A stretch of DNA of 64,000 nt. It comes from Lyngbya sp. CCAP 1446/10. Lineage in GTDB: Bacteria; Cyanobacteriota; Cyanobacteriia; Cyanobacteriales; Microcoleaceae. The translations under genes and the position numbers were made by a program. Below the pieces are notes generated by a model that did not search any database, was not told the origin of the DNA, and saw only the letters and a list, made by a program, of their open reading frames with translations. The stretch is taken from contig NZ_JAIGNI010000019.1 of assembly GCF_026130175.1 (NCBI RefSeq), forward strand, positions 1 through 64,000, read 5' to 3'. Position 1 is the first letter of the stretch; every line of letters starts with the position of its first letter. Positions 1 to 7,473 of this stretch are shown here, piece by piece.

Positions 1-676
1 GCTGCGGTTCCAGGTTGGTGTAATCGAGGGTACGTTTGTCAACTCTTGCCGGAGTTCCTGTTTTTAAACGTCCGGTTTCAAAGCCCAAACGGTTGAGAGT
101 TTCTGTCAAGCCGACTGCGGCAAATTCTCCGGCACGTCCGGCGGGCATCGACTTATTGCCAACCCAAATTGTGCCACCGAGAAATGTGCCAGTGGTGAGA
201 ATTACGGCTTTGCATTCAAAGGCAACCCCGAAGTATGTTTCAACGCCGATAATTTCTTCGTTTTTGCCCAATACTAAGTCTGTAACCATCGCTTCGCGGA
301 TGGTCAAGTTCTCTTGATTCTCGACAATATTGTTCATCACGGCGGCGTATTCCCGCTTGTCTGTCTGGGCTCTCAGCGCCCAAACTGCGGGGCCTCTAGA
401 AGCATTGAGGACGCGCTTTTGTAGGTAAGTGCGATCGGCCATTTTACCGATTTCTCCGCCCAGGGCATCGACTTCGTTGGTAAGTTGAGTTTTAGCGGGC
501 CCGCCGACGGCTGGATTGCATGGTTGCCACGCGATTTTGTCGAGGTTGAGGGTGAGTAAAAGGGTGCGGCATCCGAGGCGAGATGTGGCGAGGGCGGCTT
601 CGCAGCCTGAGTGTCCAGCACCTACTACGATGATGTCGAAACTGTCTTGGAATTGTACTGGGGTTTGTGCAGTCAT
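1..676 (-). CDS. mnmG: MnmG (GidA), tRNA uridine-34 carboxymethylaminomethyl synthesis enzyme, N-terminal part
   Basis: The reading frame runs from an ATG at 676 leftwards and leaves the window, so only about 225 N-terminal residues are visible. The translation starts [20 protein letters not shown] and contains the FAD-binding GAGHSGCEA motif at about residue 19. It also has the GidA signatures [36 protein letters not shown] and GTFLGG. In the family, MnmG acts with MnmE to modify the wobble uridine of certain tRNAs, using FAD and methylenetetrahydrofolate. The CNPAVGG version of the loop is, from memory, usual in cyanobacteria. The gene is cut by the window edge and shows no internal defect. 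The 84 bases upstream are a low-complexity TTTTAGA repeat. Confidence 0.95.
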   Translation of the reverse strand, partial: MTAQTPVQFQDSFDIIVVGAGHSGCEAALATSRLGCRTLLLTLNLDKIAWQPCNPAVGGPAKTQLTNEVDALGGEIGKMADRTYLQKRVLNASRGPAVWALRAQTDKREYAAVMNNIVENQENLTIREAMVTDLVLGKNEEIIGVETYFGVAFECKAVILTTGTFLGGTIWVGNKSMPAGRAGEFAAVGLTETLNRLGFETGRLKTGTPARVDKRTLDYTNLEPQ

Positions 677-759
677 TCGATTTTAGATTTTAGATTTTAG
701 ATTTTAGACTTTAGATTGAAGAATAGACATCTGGCAAAATTAGGTTTTAGTTTCGTCAA
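677..759. repeat. Short TTTTAGA-type tandem repeat
   Basis: About five copies of TTTTAGA, slightly degenerate, sit between the start of mnmG and the end of the HigA-like gene. This is the short tandem repeat type that recurs between genes all along this window. No promoter could be assigned with confidence. Confidence 0.6.
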
Positions 760-1113
760 TTAAAACTCTTCCTCTCCATTAGTGTAGCTGCTTTCTTCAA
801 ACATCGATGTTAATCCAGTAATTTTTACGGGGGGTCGATCTTTGAATTCTACGACAAATGACAACTCCCCACCCATTGCCGCGATATAACTTTGCAAAGT
901 AGATACCAACAAATCCGCACGGCGTTCGAGTCGCGAGACATTTTCTTGACGCACATTTAATAATTCTGCCATGCGAATTTGAGTAAATTTCCTTGTTTTT
1001 CGTAAGTCTTGCAAGGTCATTTCTTCAGCCATTAATTCAACCGATCGCTTTTCGACTATTGCTCGTTGTTCGGGAGGAAAGTTTTCCATAATAGTCTTCA
1101 GGCTAATTGTCAT
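760..1113 (-). CDS. XRE-family helix-turn-helix antitoxin (HigA-like)
   Basis: The product is 117 residues. A helix-turn-helix of the XRE type lies at about residues 36-75, from TLQDLRKTRKFTQ through LLNVRQENVSRLERR, followed by the tail IAAMGGELSFVVEF that is typical of short HigA-like antitoxins. It is the second gene of a two-gene operon and overlaps the end of the RelE/Gp49-like toxin gene by 11 bases. In this family the antitoxin binds the toxin and represses the shared promoter. The order here is toxin first, then antitoxin, as in HigBA systems. The pair seems intact. The pairing is clear, but which HigBA subfamily it belongs to is uncertain. Confidence 0.85.
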   Translation of the reverse strand: MTISLKTIMENFPPEQRAIVEKRSVELMAEEMTLQDLRKTRKFTQIRMAELLNVRQENVSRLERRADLLVSTLQSYIAAMGGELSFVVEFKDRPPVKITGLTSMFEESSYTNGEEEF

Positions 1114-1474
1114 TTGTTTCTGGCTCCATTAACTTATTCAAATGGCCGGTAAATCTACTATCTGCTATCTTAATTAGTTGCTTGTAAAATCGCTTCTCAC
1201 TACTACCAGATTTGTCTCCAGCTACCAATAGAATCGCAGATCGGCGGGGGTCAAATGCAAAAGCGACTCGCCAAACTCCATCAGCCGCCTGAAACCTAAG
1301 TTCCGACCTATTGGTGTAGGTAGAATCATTGAGAGTATCGACGTGAGGACGCTTGAGGTTTGGACCAAATTCTTGTAAGAGTGTGAGTTTTGCTAAAAGC
1401 TCTAATCTGACATCAGTGGGGAATTCGGTAAACTCAGAGTAAAAATCCAAGTGAAACTCAATGTTCCATGTCAT
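1103..1474 (-). CDS. RelE/HigB-type toxin (phage Gp49-like family)
   Basis: The product is 123 residues with the RelE-fold pattern of Gp49/HigB toxins. The segment KRPHVDTLNDSTYTNRSELRF is followed by WRVAFAFDPRRSAILLVAGDKSG and the KRFYKQLIKIADSRF helix. The conserved basic and aromatic residues (R-x-E-L-R-F, W-R-V-A-F-A-F-D) match the family of ribosome-dependent mRNA interferases. ATG at 1474 is the first gene of the operon, and its end overlaps the antitoxin start by 11 bases, which implies translational coupling. I see no truncation. Activity is inferred from family membership only. Confidence 0.82.
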   Translation of the reverse strand: MTWNIEFHLDFYSEFTEFPTDVRLELLAKLTLLQEFGPNLKRPHVDTLNDSTYTNRSELRFQAADGVWRVAFAFDPRRSAILLVAGDKSGSSEKRFYKQLIKIADSRFTGHLNKLMEPETNDN

Positions 1475-1631
1475 TTGGATAAATTATGCCTTACGTAGCA
1501 TATTATAGGTAATAGTCGATCGAATAATAATATTTATATGCACCCTTGGCGTCTTCGCAGTTCAATAATTCCGTACTGTTGCAGTTTTGCGCTATGTTAG
1601 ACAAAAAAATCTCAATAAGCGTACACAGCAA

Positions 1632-1961
1632 ATGAAATATTTCTTCTTATCCGACGGCTGGAAAGTCGGGCGCGTCTGGGGGGTTGGCGGCGAGTGGACA
1701 GTCGCCGGCTGGAGACGACAGCCGGATATCCAACAGCTCAACCTCTGCCTTTCGGATCGAACTGAAAAAATGTGGCTCTACCGCGTAGAAGACGCTGTAC
1801 TCATGGTAGAAGTCCAACCCGGAACCCCTCTAGATCCGGCAGATCCGGGAAAAAATATTGGCAACGTTACCCTTACCAGACTCATCGATGCCGAGCAAGT
1901 TCTCGAACGCCTCGGGACGATCGCCGCCCGCTGCCAAATCGATAGTCCACAATTAATGTAA
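1632..1961 (+). CDS. Conserved hypothetical protein, about 109 residues
   Basis: The frame opens at a TTG further upstream (1587), but the ATG at 1632, giving MKYFFLSDGWKVGRVW, is the better start because the extra 15 residues are basic and uncharacteristic. The protein is soluble, with no signal peptide or membrane segment. It is rich in Trp near the N-terminus (GW-x-VGR-x-W-GVGG-x-W-x-VAGWRR) and ends with an acidic-to-hydrophobic helix (DAEQVLERLGTIAARCQI). I recognise it only as the kind of small protein found next to photosynthesis genes in cyanobacteria and cannot name a function. It lies about 200 bases upstream of psbB on the same strand. Codon use is like its neighbours. Confidence 0.6.
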   Translation: MKYFFLSDGWKVGRVWGVGGEWTVAGWRRQPDIQQLNLCLSDRTEKMWLYRVEDAVLMVEVQPGTPLDPADPGKNIGNVTLTRLIDAEQVLERLGTIAARCQIDSPQLM

Positions 1962-2158
1962 TGTTGAACATATTGCAATCGGTTCTAACACTCGATACAC
2001 TTCTTTAAATAACTTTCATTTTTATACCTCCTCCTGTGAAGGTAGAAAGGATTCGGCAAAAGACAGAATTTAAACCCCGGACATCACCGCTCGGGATGGA
2101 AAATCTGAATTTTCCGTCAAAATGACATCATCACTTACACCTTGGAGAACCGCAGTCA

Positions 2159-3688
2159 ATGGGACTACCCTGGTATCGCGTACACACAGTCGTCTTAAAT
2201 GACCCAGGCCGATTGATTTCTGTACACTTAATGCACACTGCCCTCGTGGCAGGTTGGGCCGGCTCGATGGCCCTTTACGAACTAGCAATTTTCGATCCCT
2301 CAGACCACGTTCTGAACCCGATGTGGCGTCAAGGGATGTTCGTGCTGCCCTTCATGACTCGCTTGGGAGTCACCGGTTCTTGGAACGGTTGGAGCGTCAC
2401 GGGCGAAGGTAACGTCGATCCTGGCTACTGGTCTTTTGAAGGCGTTGCGATCGCTCACATCATCCTCTCTGGTTTACTGTTCTTAGCAGCAGTCTGGCAC
2501 TGGGTATTCTGGGACTTGGAACTCTTCAGAGACTCCCGCACCGGCGAACCAGCCCTCGACTTGCCAAAAATGTTTGGCATTCACCTGTTCCTTTCCGGCT
2601 TGCTCTGCTTCGGCTTCGGCGCATTTCACCTTTCGGGACTTTTCGGCCCCGGAATGTGGGTGTCCGACCCCTACGGCCTGACCGGTCACGTCCAGGCAGT
2701 GGCGCCTTCTTGGGGCCCTGAAGGCTTCGATCCGTTCAATCCGGGTGGCATCGTGGCTCACCACATTGCAGCGGGCGTAGTCGGCGTAATTGCCGGTTTG
2801 TTCCACTTGAGCGTGCGGCCGCCGGAACGTCTTTACAAAGCCCTGCGGATGGGGAATATCGAAACTGTACTTTCTAGCAGTATCGCTGCTGTGTTCTTCG
2901 CGGCCTTTGTGGTTGCGGGTACGATGTGGTACGGTTCTGCTGCTACTCCGATCGAGCTTTTCGGCCCGACCCGCTATCAGTGGGACGGCAACTATTTCCA
3001 ACAAGAGATCGATCGCAGAGCTCAAGCTAGCTTAGCCTCCGGCCAAAGCTTCCAACAAGCTTACGAGCAAATTCCCGAAAAATTGGCTTTCTACGACTAC
3101 GTGGGCAACTCTCCTGCTAAAGGTGGTTTGTTCCGTGCTGGCGCGATGGTCAACGGCGACGGTATTGCTAAAACTTGGCTGGGGCACGCAGTATTTACTG
3201 ACAACGAAGGTCGGGTTTTGTCGGTACGACGACTCCCCAACTTCTTTGAAACTTTCCCAGTAATTTTGACGGACAAAGATGGAGTCGTTCGCGCTGACAT
3301 CCCCTTCCGTCGTGCTGAATCAAAATACAGCTTTGAACAAACGGGAGTTACTGTCAGCTTTTACGGTGGCGAATTTGATGGTCAAACCTTTAATAATCCT
3401 TTAGATGTTAAGAGGTTTGCTCTCGCCGCCCAAAAGGGTGAACTGTTTGAATTCGATCGCGAAACCTTGAATTCTGACGGTGTTTTCCGCACTTCAACTC
3501 GCGGTTGGTTCACTTTCGGACACGTTTGCTTTGCTTTGCTGTTCTTCTTCGGCCATATCTGGCACGGTTCTCGGACTATTTTCCGCGACGTGTTTGCTGG
3601 AGTTGAGGCTGACTTGGAAGAGCAAGTCGAGTGGGGCTTGTTCCAAAAACTGGGCGACAAGAGCACAAGAAGAGAAGAATCTATCTAG
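2159..3688 (+). CDS. psbB: Photosystem II chlorophyll-binding protein CP47
   Basis: The product is 509 residues, the normal CP47 length. It starts [19 protein letters not shown] and carries the six hydrophobic membrane helices, with chlorophyll-ligating His residues in segments such as [52 protein letters not shown] and [20 protein letters not shown] long lumenal loop lies between helices five and six. CP47 is the inner antenna of photosystem II and binds next to the D2 protein. The ATG at 2159 is preceded by GGAG. A strong hairpin with a T run follows the stop, and psbT lies 147 bases downstream, an order common in cyanobacteria. No anomaly was seen. Confidence 0.99.
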   Translation: MGLPWYRVHTVVLNDPGRLISVHLMHTALVAGWAGSMALYELAIFDPSDHVLNPMWRQGMFVLPFMTRLGVTGSWNGWSVTGEGNVDPGYWSFEGVAIAHIILSGLLFLAAVWHWVFWDLELFRDSRTGEPALDLPKMFGIHLFLSGLLCFGFGAFHLSGLFGPGMWVSDPYGLTGHVQAVAPSWGPEGFDPFNPGGIVAHHIAAGVVGVIAGLFHLSVRPPERLYKALRMGNIETVLSSSIAAVFFAAFVVAGTMWYGSAATPIELFGPTRYQWDGNYFQQEIDRRAQASLASGQSFQQAYEQIPEKLAFYDYVGNSPAKGGLFRAGAMVNGDGIAKTWLGHAVFTDNEGRVLSVRRLPNFFETFPVILTDKDGVVRADIPFRRAESKYSFEQTGVTVSFYGGEFDGQTFNNPLDVKRFALAAQKGELFEFDRETLNSDGVFRTSTRGWFTFGHVCFALLFFFGHIWHGSRTIFRDVFAGVEADLEEQVEWGLFQKLGDKSTRREESI

Positions 3689-3733
3689 TTTTCTGCCGCC
3701 AAACAGAGCACCGGGAAACTTCCCCGGTGCACA

Positions 3734-3767
3734 AAAACCCGGTTTCTTCAAGAAACCGGGTTTTTTT
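3734..3767 (+). terminator. Rho-independent terminator after psbB
   Basis: A hairpin with arms ACCCGGTTTCT and AGAAACCGGGT around a short TCA loop is followed by a run of seven T. It would end or attenuate transcription between psbB and psbT. Its arms are the same palindromic word (AGAAACCCGGTTTCT type) that is dispersed elsewhere, for example at 56271-56335, so it may be a co-opted repeat. Confidence 0.85.
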
Positions 3768-3835
3768 AGTTAATAAGAAAAGCAGCAATAATTAAGATAA
3801 AATAATATAGCAAGGGAAGATAGGGAAAATTTAAC

Positions 3836-3931
3836 ATGGAAAGTGTTGCTTACATTTTGATGCTGGCTTTAGCCTTGGGCGTGATATTTTTTGCGATCGC
3901 CTTTCGGGAACCACCTCGGATTGGCAAATAA
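3836..3931 (+). CDS. psbT: Photosystem II reaction centre protein T
   Basis: A 31-residue protein starts MESVAYILMLALALGVIFFA and ends FREPPRIGK. This is a single membrane helix with a basic tail, exactly the PsbT pattern and length. PsbT sits near the D1/CP47 interface and contributes to dimer stability and repair of photosystem II. It follows psbB on the same strand behind a terminator hairpin, so its expression may depend on read-through or on its own promoter in the 3768-3835 gap. A HIP1 octamer (GCGATCGC) lies inside the coding sequence. Confidence 0.97.
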   Translation: MESVAYILMLALALGVIFFAIAFREPPRIGK

Positions 3932-4010
3932 TTAGCTATGCGCCTGCTGCGTTCCGTCAGGTTAACAATCGTCTAAAAACTTTTGTATCTCTCGTTGATA
4001 GCTGAGGCCC

Positions 4011-4165
4011 GATCCCCCTAAATCCCCCAAAAGCAAGGGGGACTTTGAGAGAATACTCTGTCCCCCCTGATAGTCGGGGGACTTTGGCGCTCTTGTCCCC
4101 CCCCGGATAGTGGGGAGACGCAAGACGCTCTTGTCCCCCCCTTCTTAAGGGGGGCTAGGGGGATC
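4011..4165. repeat. GGGGGATC inverted-repeat element cluster, diverged
   Basis: The cluster begins GATCCCCCTAAATCCCCC and ends GGGGGGCTAGGGGGATC, with two degenerate internal half units (TCCCCCCTGATAGTCGGGGG and CCCCCCCGGATAGTGGGG). It is the most diverged member of the GGGGGATC family in the window and fills most of the psbT-nrdR gap. No open frame is seen. Confidence 0.85.
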
Positions 4166-4328
4166 TAGCCTAGTCGTCAAACAGCAGTCTAGAACTGCGT
4201 TTGACGTGAAGTTGACACCTCTGCTCAGCGCCATGTGCCGAGTCATTTTTCTAGTCCAGCCATTCATTAGACCCCACGCGGTTAGATGAATGGCAATTTG
4301 CTGGCAACGCCTGTTAAAATCAGCAATC

Positions 4329-4886
4329 ATGCGCTGTTCCTCCTGCCAACATACAAATAGTCGCGTTCTCGAATCGCGTTCAGCCGAATCAGGTCAAAGC
4401 ATCCGTCGGCGGCGCGAATGTTTGAGCTGTCAGCACCGCTTCACAACTTACGAACGCATAGAATTTGTGCCGATTACGGTGATTAAGCGGGACGGCAAAC
4501 GCGAATCTTTCGATCGCTCAAAATTAGTCAGAGGACTGGTTCGGGCCTGCGAAAAAACAGGTTTGTCTTCCGGCCAACTAGAAAGCCTGGCCGAAGAAAT
4601 CGAAGCGCAACTCCAAGGTCGATCGCTCCGAGAACTCGCCAGCTCAGAAATTGGGGAACTGGTGTTGTCGCACCTACGCCCGCTCAGCGAAGTCGCTTAT
4701 GTCCGTTTTGCCTCCGTATATCGGCAATTTCGAGGCATCCGAGATTTTGTAGATACTCTAAATCACCTTCAAAATCCCCTCAACGAAGCCCATAATCAAG
4801 AAACTCCGTCAGATTTTGACCCAGATTTGTCAGATGCCGATGCGTGCGATCGACAAAGCCCCGCATCCTGCGCCACTCCCAGCTAA
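4329..4886 (+). CDS. nrdR: Transcriptional repressor NrdR
   Basis: The ATG at 4329 gives the canonical N-terminus [17 protein letters not shown]; the frame stays open 13 codons upstream, but that part is not NrdR-like. A zinc ribbon uses C3, C6, C31 and C34. The ATP-cone domain follows at about residues 46-136, with [16 protein letters not shown] and the [18 protein letters not shown] segment. NrdR binds nucleotides and represses ribonucleotide reductase genes. The length of 185 residues is slightly longer than the 150-160 typical of the family because of a polar acidic tail ([18 protein letters not shown]), which is probably disordered. It stands alone between psbT and rps1. Confidence 0.96.
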   Translation: MRCSSCQHTNSRVLESRSAESGQSIRRRRECLSCQHRFTTYERIEFVPITVIKRDGKRESFDRSKLVRGLVRACEKTGLSSGQLESLAEEIEAQLQGRSLRELASSEIGELVLSHLRPLSEVAYVRFASVYRQFRGIRDFVDTLNHLQNPLNEAHNQETPSDFDPDLSDADACDRQSPASCATPS

Positions 4887-5069
4887 GTTCGCTCAAATTA
4901 ATTTAGAAAAATATTCTGGGAGATGGAAAACCGTCTTGCGAGGAAGGCCCGGAGTTCGATCGACTCAAGGGACTCTCAGTCGAGCGAGTGTTCTTTTTTC
5001 TCAGTAACAGTGCTGGGTATGATATGATCATCATCGGTCTAAAATTGAGTATCACTAGACAACGTAAAA

Positions 5070-5090
5070 ACTCAACTAATTTAGTTGAGT
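5070..5090. other. Perfect hairpin in the nrdR-rps1 gap
   Basis: The arms ACTCAACTA and TAGTTGAGT are separated by ATT. No T run follows on either strand, so a simple terminator is not supported. It might be an operator or an RNA stem downstream of nrdR. The rest of 4887-5177 shows no gene. Confidence 0.4.
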
Positions 5091-5177
5091 GCGTAGTCAC
5101 ACCGATAGGTGTTGCAGTTTAGGAAAGCTAAATTTGAACAAAACCTAACTAAAGGTCAATACGGTTTAGTTAAGCCA

Positions 5178-5259
5178 GATCCCCCCTAGCCCCCCTTAAA
5201 AAGGGGGGGACAAGAGTATTCTCTTTCGTCCCCCTTCTTAAGGGGAATTTAGGGGGATC
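5178..5259. repeat. GGGGGATC inverted-repeat element, 82 bp
   Basis: It starts GATCCCCCCTAGCCCCCC and ends GGGGAATTTAGGGGGATC, with a spacer containing ACAAGAGTATTCTCTTTCGT. The two ends are imperfect inverted copies, so the whole unit can fold into one long hairpin. It is a complete, isolated copy of the family that is tandemly arrayed near the DUF559 genes. Confidence 0.88.
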
Positions 5260-5514
5260 TCCGGGCAATAAACAGCGTTAGCTCAACCGTATTGAAATAC
5301 AGGTCGGTGACTAATTAAATACGGTAGGGCATACCGGAATTTATGCTTCTCTAAAAAGCGACCTCTACTTAGACAAGAGTAATCCTGTCACCAGCAAGTC
5401 AGCTCGCTGCATAAAGAATCTCAGTTTATTTATACCTGAGAGTGTCACAATAGTCTACTTGACTCTGCAATGTGTAAGATGAAAAGTTTTAACACAGAGC
5501 TTGGAGTAACAGTA

Positions 5515-5565
5515 ATGGCAAGCCCGGATGTGCAGTTGCACCGGGGGAAAGTTAGCAAAAACTGA
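5515..5565 (+). CDS. Candidate 16-residue leader peptide upstream of rps1
   Basis: ATG at 5515 is preceded by GGAG eight bases upstream and opens a 16-codon frame (MASPDVQLHRGKVSKN, then TGA). The same bases form a hairpin at 5523-5545, with CCCGG pairing to CCGGG and inner TGCA pairing to TGCA. The frame ends 109 bases before the rps1 start. A translated leader overlapping a stem could sense ribosome or S1 availability, but this is inference. The chance of a random frame this short is high, and the ribosome-binding site is the only positive sign. The surrounding 5260-5674 holds no other gene that I can see. Confidence 0.3.
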   Translation: MASPDVQLHRGKVSKN

Positions 5566-5674
5566 CTTTAGTAAAAGATTTTGCAAGAAGTTAACCGCTT
5601 TTTCACCAAAATCTCTAATATCTGCCGGCACCAATGAAAAACATGAAGGAGAGAAATCCTAGGAAACTATTCGC

Positions 5675-6928
5675 ATGGTCAATCTCAAAACCACAGTCAA
5701 AGACATCGGCTTTACTCACGAAGATTTTGCAGCCCTACTCGATAAATATGACTATCACTTTAGCCCGGGCGACGTAGTAGCCGGTACAGTTTTTAGTATA
5801 GAACCCAGGGGCGCTCTGATTGATATCGGTGCTAAAACAGCAGCGTACATTCCCATTCAGGAAATGTCTATCAATCGAGTCGAAAGCCCTGAAGAGGTAT
5901 TGCAATCAAACGAAACCAGAGAATTTTTCATCCTCACCGATGAAAACGAAGACGGACAATTAACCCTGTCCATCCGGCGCATCGAGTATATGCGGGCTTG
6001 GGAAAGAGTGCGACAACTGCAAGCAGAAGATGCTACTGTGCGATCGCAAGTATTTGCCACCAACCGTGGCGGCGCACTTGTCAGAATTGAAGGCTTGCGA
6101 GGCTTTATTCCCGGTTCTCACATCAGTACCCGCAAACCGAAGGAAGAATTAGTCGCCGAAGAATTACCATTAAAATTCTTAGAGGTAGACGAAGACCGCA
6201 ACCGCCTAGTGTTGAGTCATCGTCGCGCCTTAGTCGAACGCAAGATGAACCGCCTCGAAGTCGGGGAAGTGGTCATCGGTACAGTACGCGGTATCAAGCC
6301 TTACGGTGCGTTTATCGACATCGGTGGTGTCAGCGGCTTGCTGCACATCTCAGAAATTTCGCACGACCACATCGATACGCCTCATAGCGTGTTTAATGTC
6401 AACGACGAAGTGAAAGTGATGATCATTGACTTGGATGCTGAGAGAGGCCGGATTTCTCTCTCCACCAAGCAGTTGGAACCGGAACCGGGCGCGATGGTCA
6501 AAAATCGCGAATTGGTTTATGAAAAAGCTGAAGAAATGGCAGCTAAGTTCCGGGAGAAAATGCTCGCTCAAAAGCAAGCTAAAGCAGGCATAGATGTTCC
6601 TGTAGACTCAACTGATGCTGATGATGATATCTCCGACGAAATGCTCGAAGATGTGCCCTCAGCAATGGAAGAGGATGAGCCCGAAGTAGCAGCAGAAGCC
6701 GCACCCGAAGTAGCAGCAGAAGCCGCACCAGAGGTAGCAGCAGAAGCCGCACCCGAAGTAGCAGCAGAAGCCGCACCCGAAGTAGCAGCAGAAGCCGCAC
6801 CAGAGGTAGCAGCAGAAGCCGCACCGGAAGTCGCAGCAGAAGCCGCACCGGAAGTCGCAGCAGAAGCCGCAGCAGAAGCCGCACCGGAAGTAGTAGAGGA
6901 AGAAGTTCCTTCTACAACGGTCGAATAA
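5675..6928 (+). CDS. rps1: 30S ribosomal protein S1 with octapeptide-repeat tail
   Basis: The product is 417 residues. Three S1 RNA-binding domains lie at about residues 31-97 (GDVVAGTVFSIEPRGALIDIG), 115-180 and 195-265 (GEVVIGTVRGIKPYGAFIDIGGVSGLLHISEIS). This three-domain form is the cyanobacterial and plastid-type S1, which helps load mRNA on the small subunit. After a coiled linker the C-terminus is very acidic and then consists of eight perfect PEVAAEAA octapeptides, plus a partial one, ending PEVVEEEVPSTTVE. The tail is encoded by a 24-bp tandem repeat and is much longer than I expect for S1. GGAGAG lies about 20 bases upstream and AGGAAA closer to the ATG. A strong terminator follows. 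Confidence 0.95.
   Translation: MVNLKTTVKDIGFTHEDFAALLDKYDYHFSPGDVVAGTVFSIEPRGALIDIGAKTAAYIPIQEMSINRVESPEEVLQSNETREFFILTDENEDGQLTLSIRRIEYMRAWERVRQLQAEDATVRSQVFATNRGGALVRIEGLRGFIPGSHISTRKPKEELVAEELPLKFLEVDEDRNRLVLSHRRALVERKMNRLEVGEVVIGTVRGIKPYGAFIDIGGVSGLLHISEISHDHIDTPHSVFNVNDEVKVMIIDLDAERGRISLSTKQLEPEPGAMVKNRELVYEKAEEMAAKFREKMLAQKQAKAGIDVPVDSTDADDDISDEMLEDVPSAMEEDEPEVAAEAAPEVAAEAAPEVAAEAAPEVAAEAAPEVAAEAAPEVAAEAAPEVAAEAAPEVAAEAAAEAAPEVVEEEVPSTTVE
6680..6871 (+). repeat. 24-bp coding tandem repeat, 8 copies, in rps1
   Basis: Eight direct units of 24 bp each encode PEVAAEAA. They come in three synonymous versions, CCCGAAGTA, CCAGAGGTA and CCGGAAGTC, followed by a shared GCAGCAGAAGCCGCA. The pattern A A B A A B C C suggests duplication of a three-unit block plus later single duplications. 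All changes are synonymous, so the peptide is maintained while the DNA drifts. Confidence 0.95.
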
Positions 6929-6947
6929 CATCGCCGTCACTGTGATT

Positions 6948-6976
6948 AAAAGAGGGAAAATTCCCTCTTTTTTTTT
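6948..6976 (+). terminator. Rho-independent terminator after rps1
   Basis: The stem AGAGGGAA/TTCCCTCT with a minimal loop is followed by nine or more T. It lies 20 bases after the rps1 stop codon. Confidence 0.9.
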
Positions 6977-6978
6977 GC

Positions 6979-7230
6979 AGTTAGTAATTAGTAATTAGTC
7001 ATTAGTAAGTAGTCATATCATGTCCGCTCGAATGACCATACTAAGATTGGTTTGTAGTCGGGGTAATTGACCGGACAGGATATCATTAAGCCTTAGTCAT
7101 TAGTCAGAAGTGCTGTCCCCGCTCGCGAACAGCAGTCATTACTAATTACTAATTAGTCGCTGCTTAGTGGTTGACAATTCCCAATTCCCAATTACTAATT
7201 ACCAATTCCCAATTACCAACTACCAATTAT
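6979..7230. repeat. TAGTCATTAGTAATTA-type short tandem repeats
   Basis: Degenerate heptamers (TTAGTAA, TTAGTCA, CAATTCC, CAATTAC) fill the gap after the rps1 terminator, with a non-repetitive insert around 7010-7135. No reading frame is visible. The remainder of the gap, 7231-7473, holds a hairpin described separately and no gene. Confidence 0.7.
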
Positions 7231-7273
7231 TTAACATCTTCCTGTAGATAGATGCAACGATCGCTCTTTGGAT

Positions 7274-7302
7274 AAAAAAAAGGCAGCATCATCGCTCTGC
7301 CT
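7274..7302 (-). terminator. Orphan minus-strand terminator-like hairpin
   Basis: Read on the minus strand, AGGCAGAGCGATGATGCTGCCT is followed by a run of eight T. The stem is AGGCAG/CTGCCT with a ten-base loop. No minus-strand gene ends here, so if functional it would terminate an unannotated minus-strand RNA starting in 7303-7473 or beyond, antisense to the cyclase leader. Confidence 0.4.
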
Positions 7303-7473
7303 AAATAAACATCGCCTTTAGCCTCATAATTTGTTAAGATTTATAAACACATCAGGGACATCCGCACAGGTGCAAACTCATCAGAATTCTCAGGCAAGAA
7401 CACACCAGACGAGCAAATCACACAACAAAATGCTTAGAAATTTCTTGCCCTGACGCTCAAAGGCAAGCTGATA

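Noticed and set aside
1587-1631. Upstream TTG start for the hypothetical protein before psbB
   Set aside because: The added residues (RYVRQKNLNKRTQQ) are unlike the rest and the ATG at 1632 gives a natural start.
6579-6940. Antisense frames opposite the rps1 tail (Leu- and Cys-rich)
   Set aside because: They are complements of the 24-bp octapeptide repeat and have no independent support.
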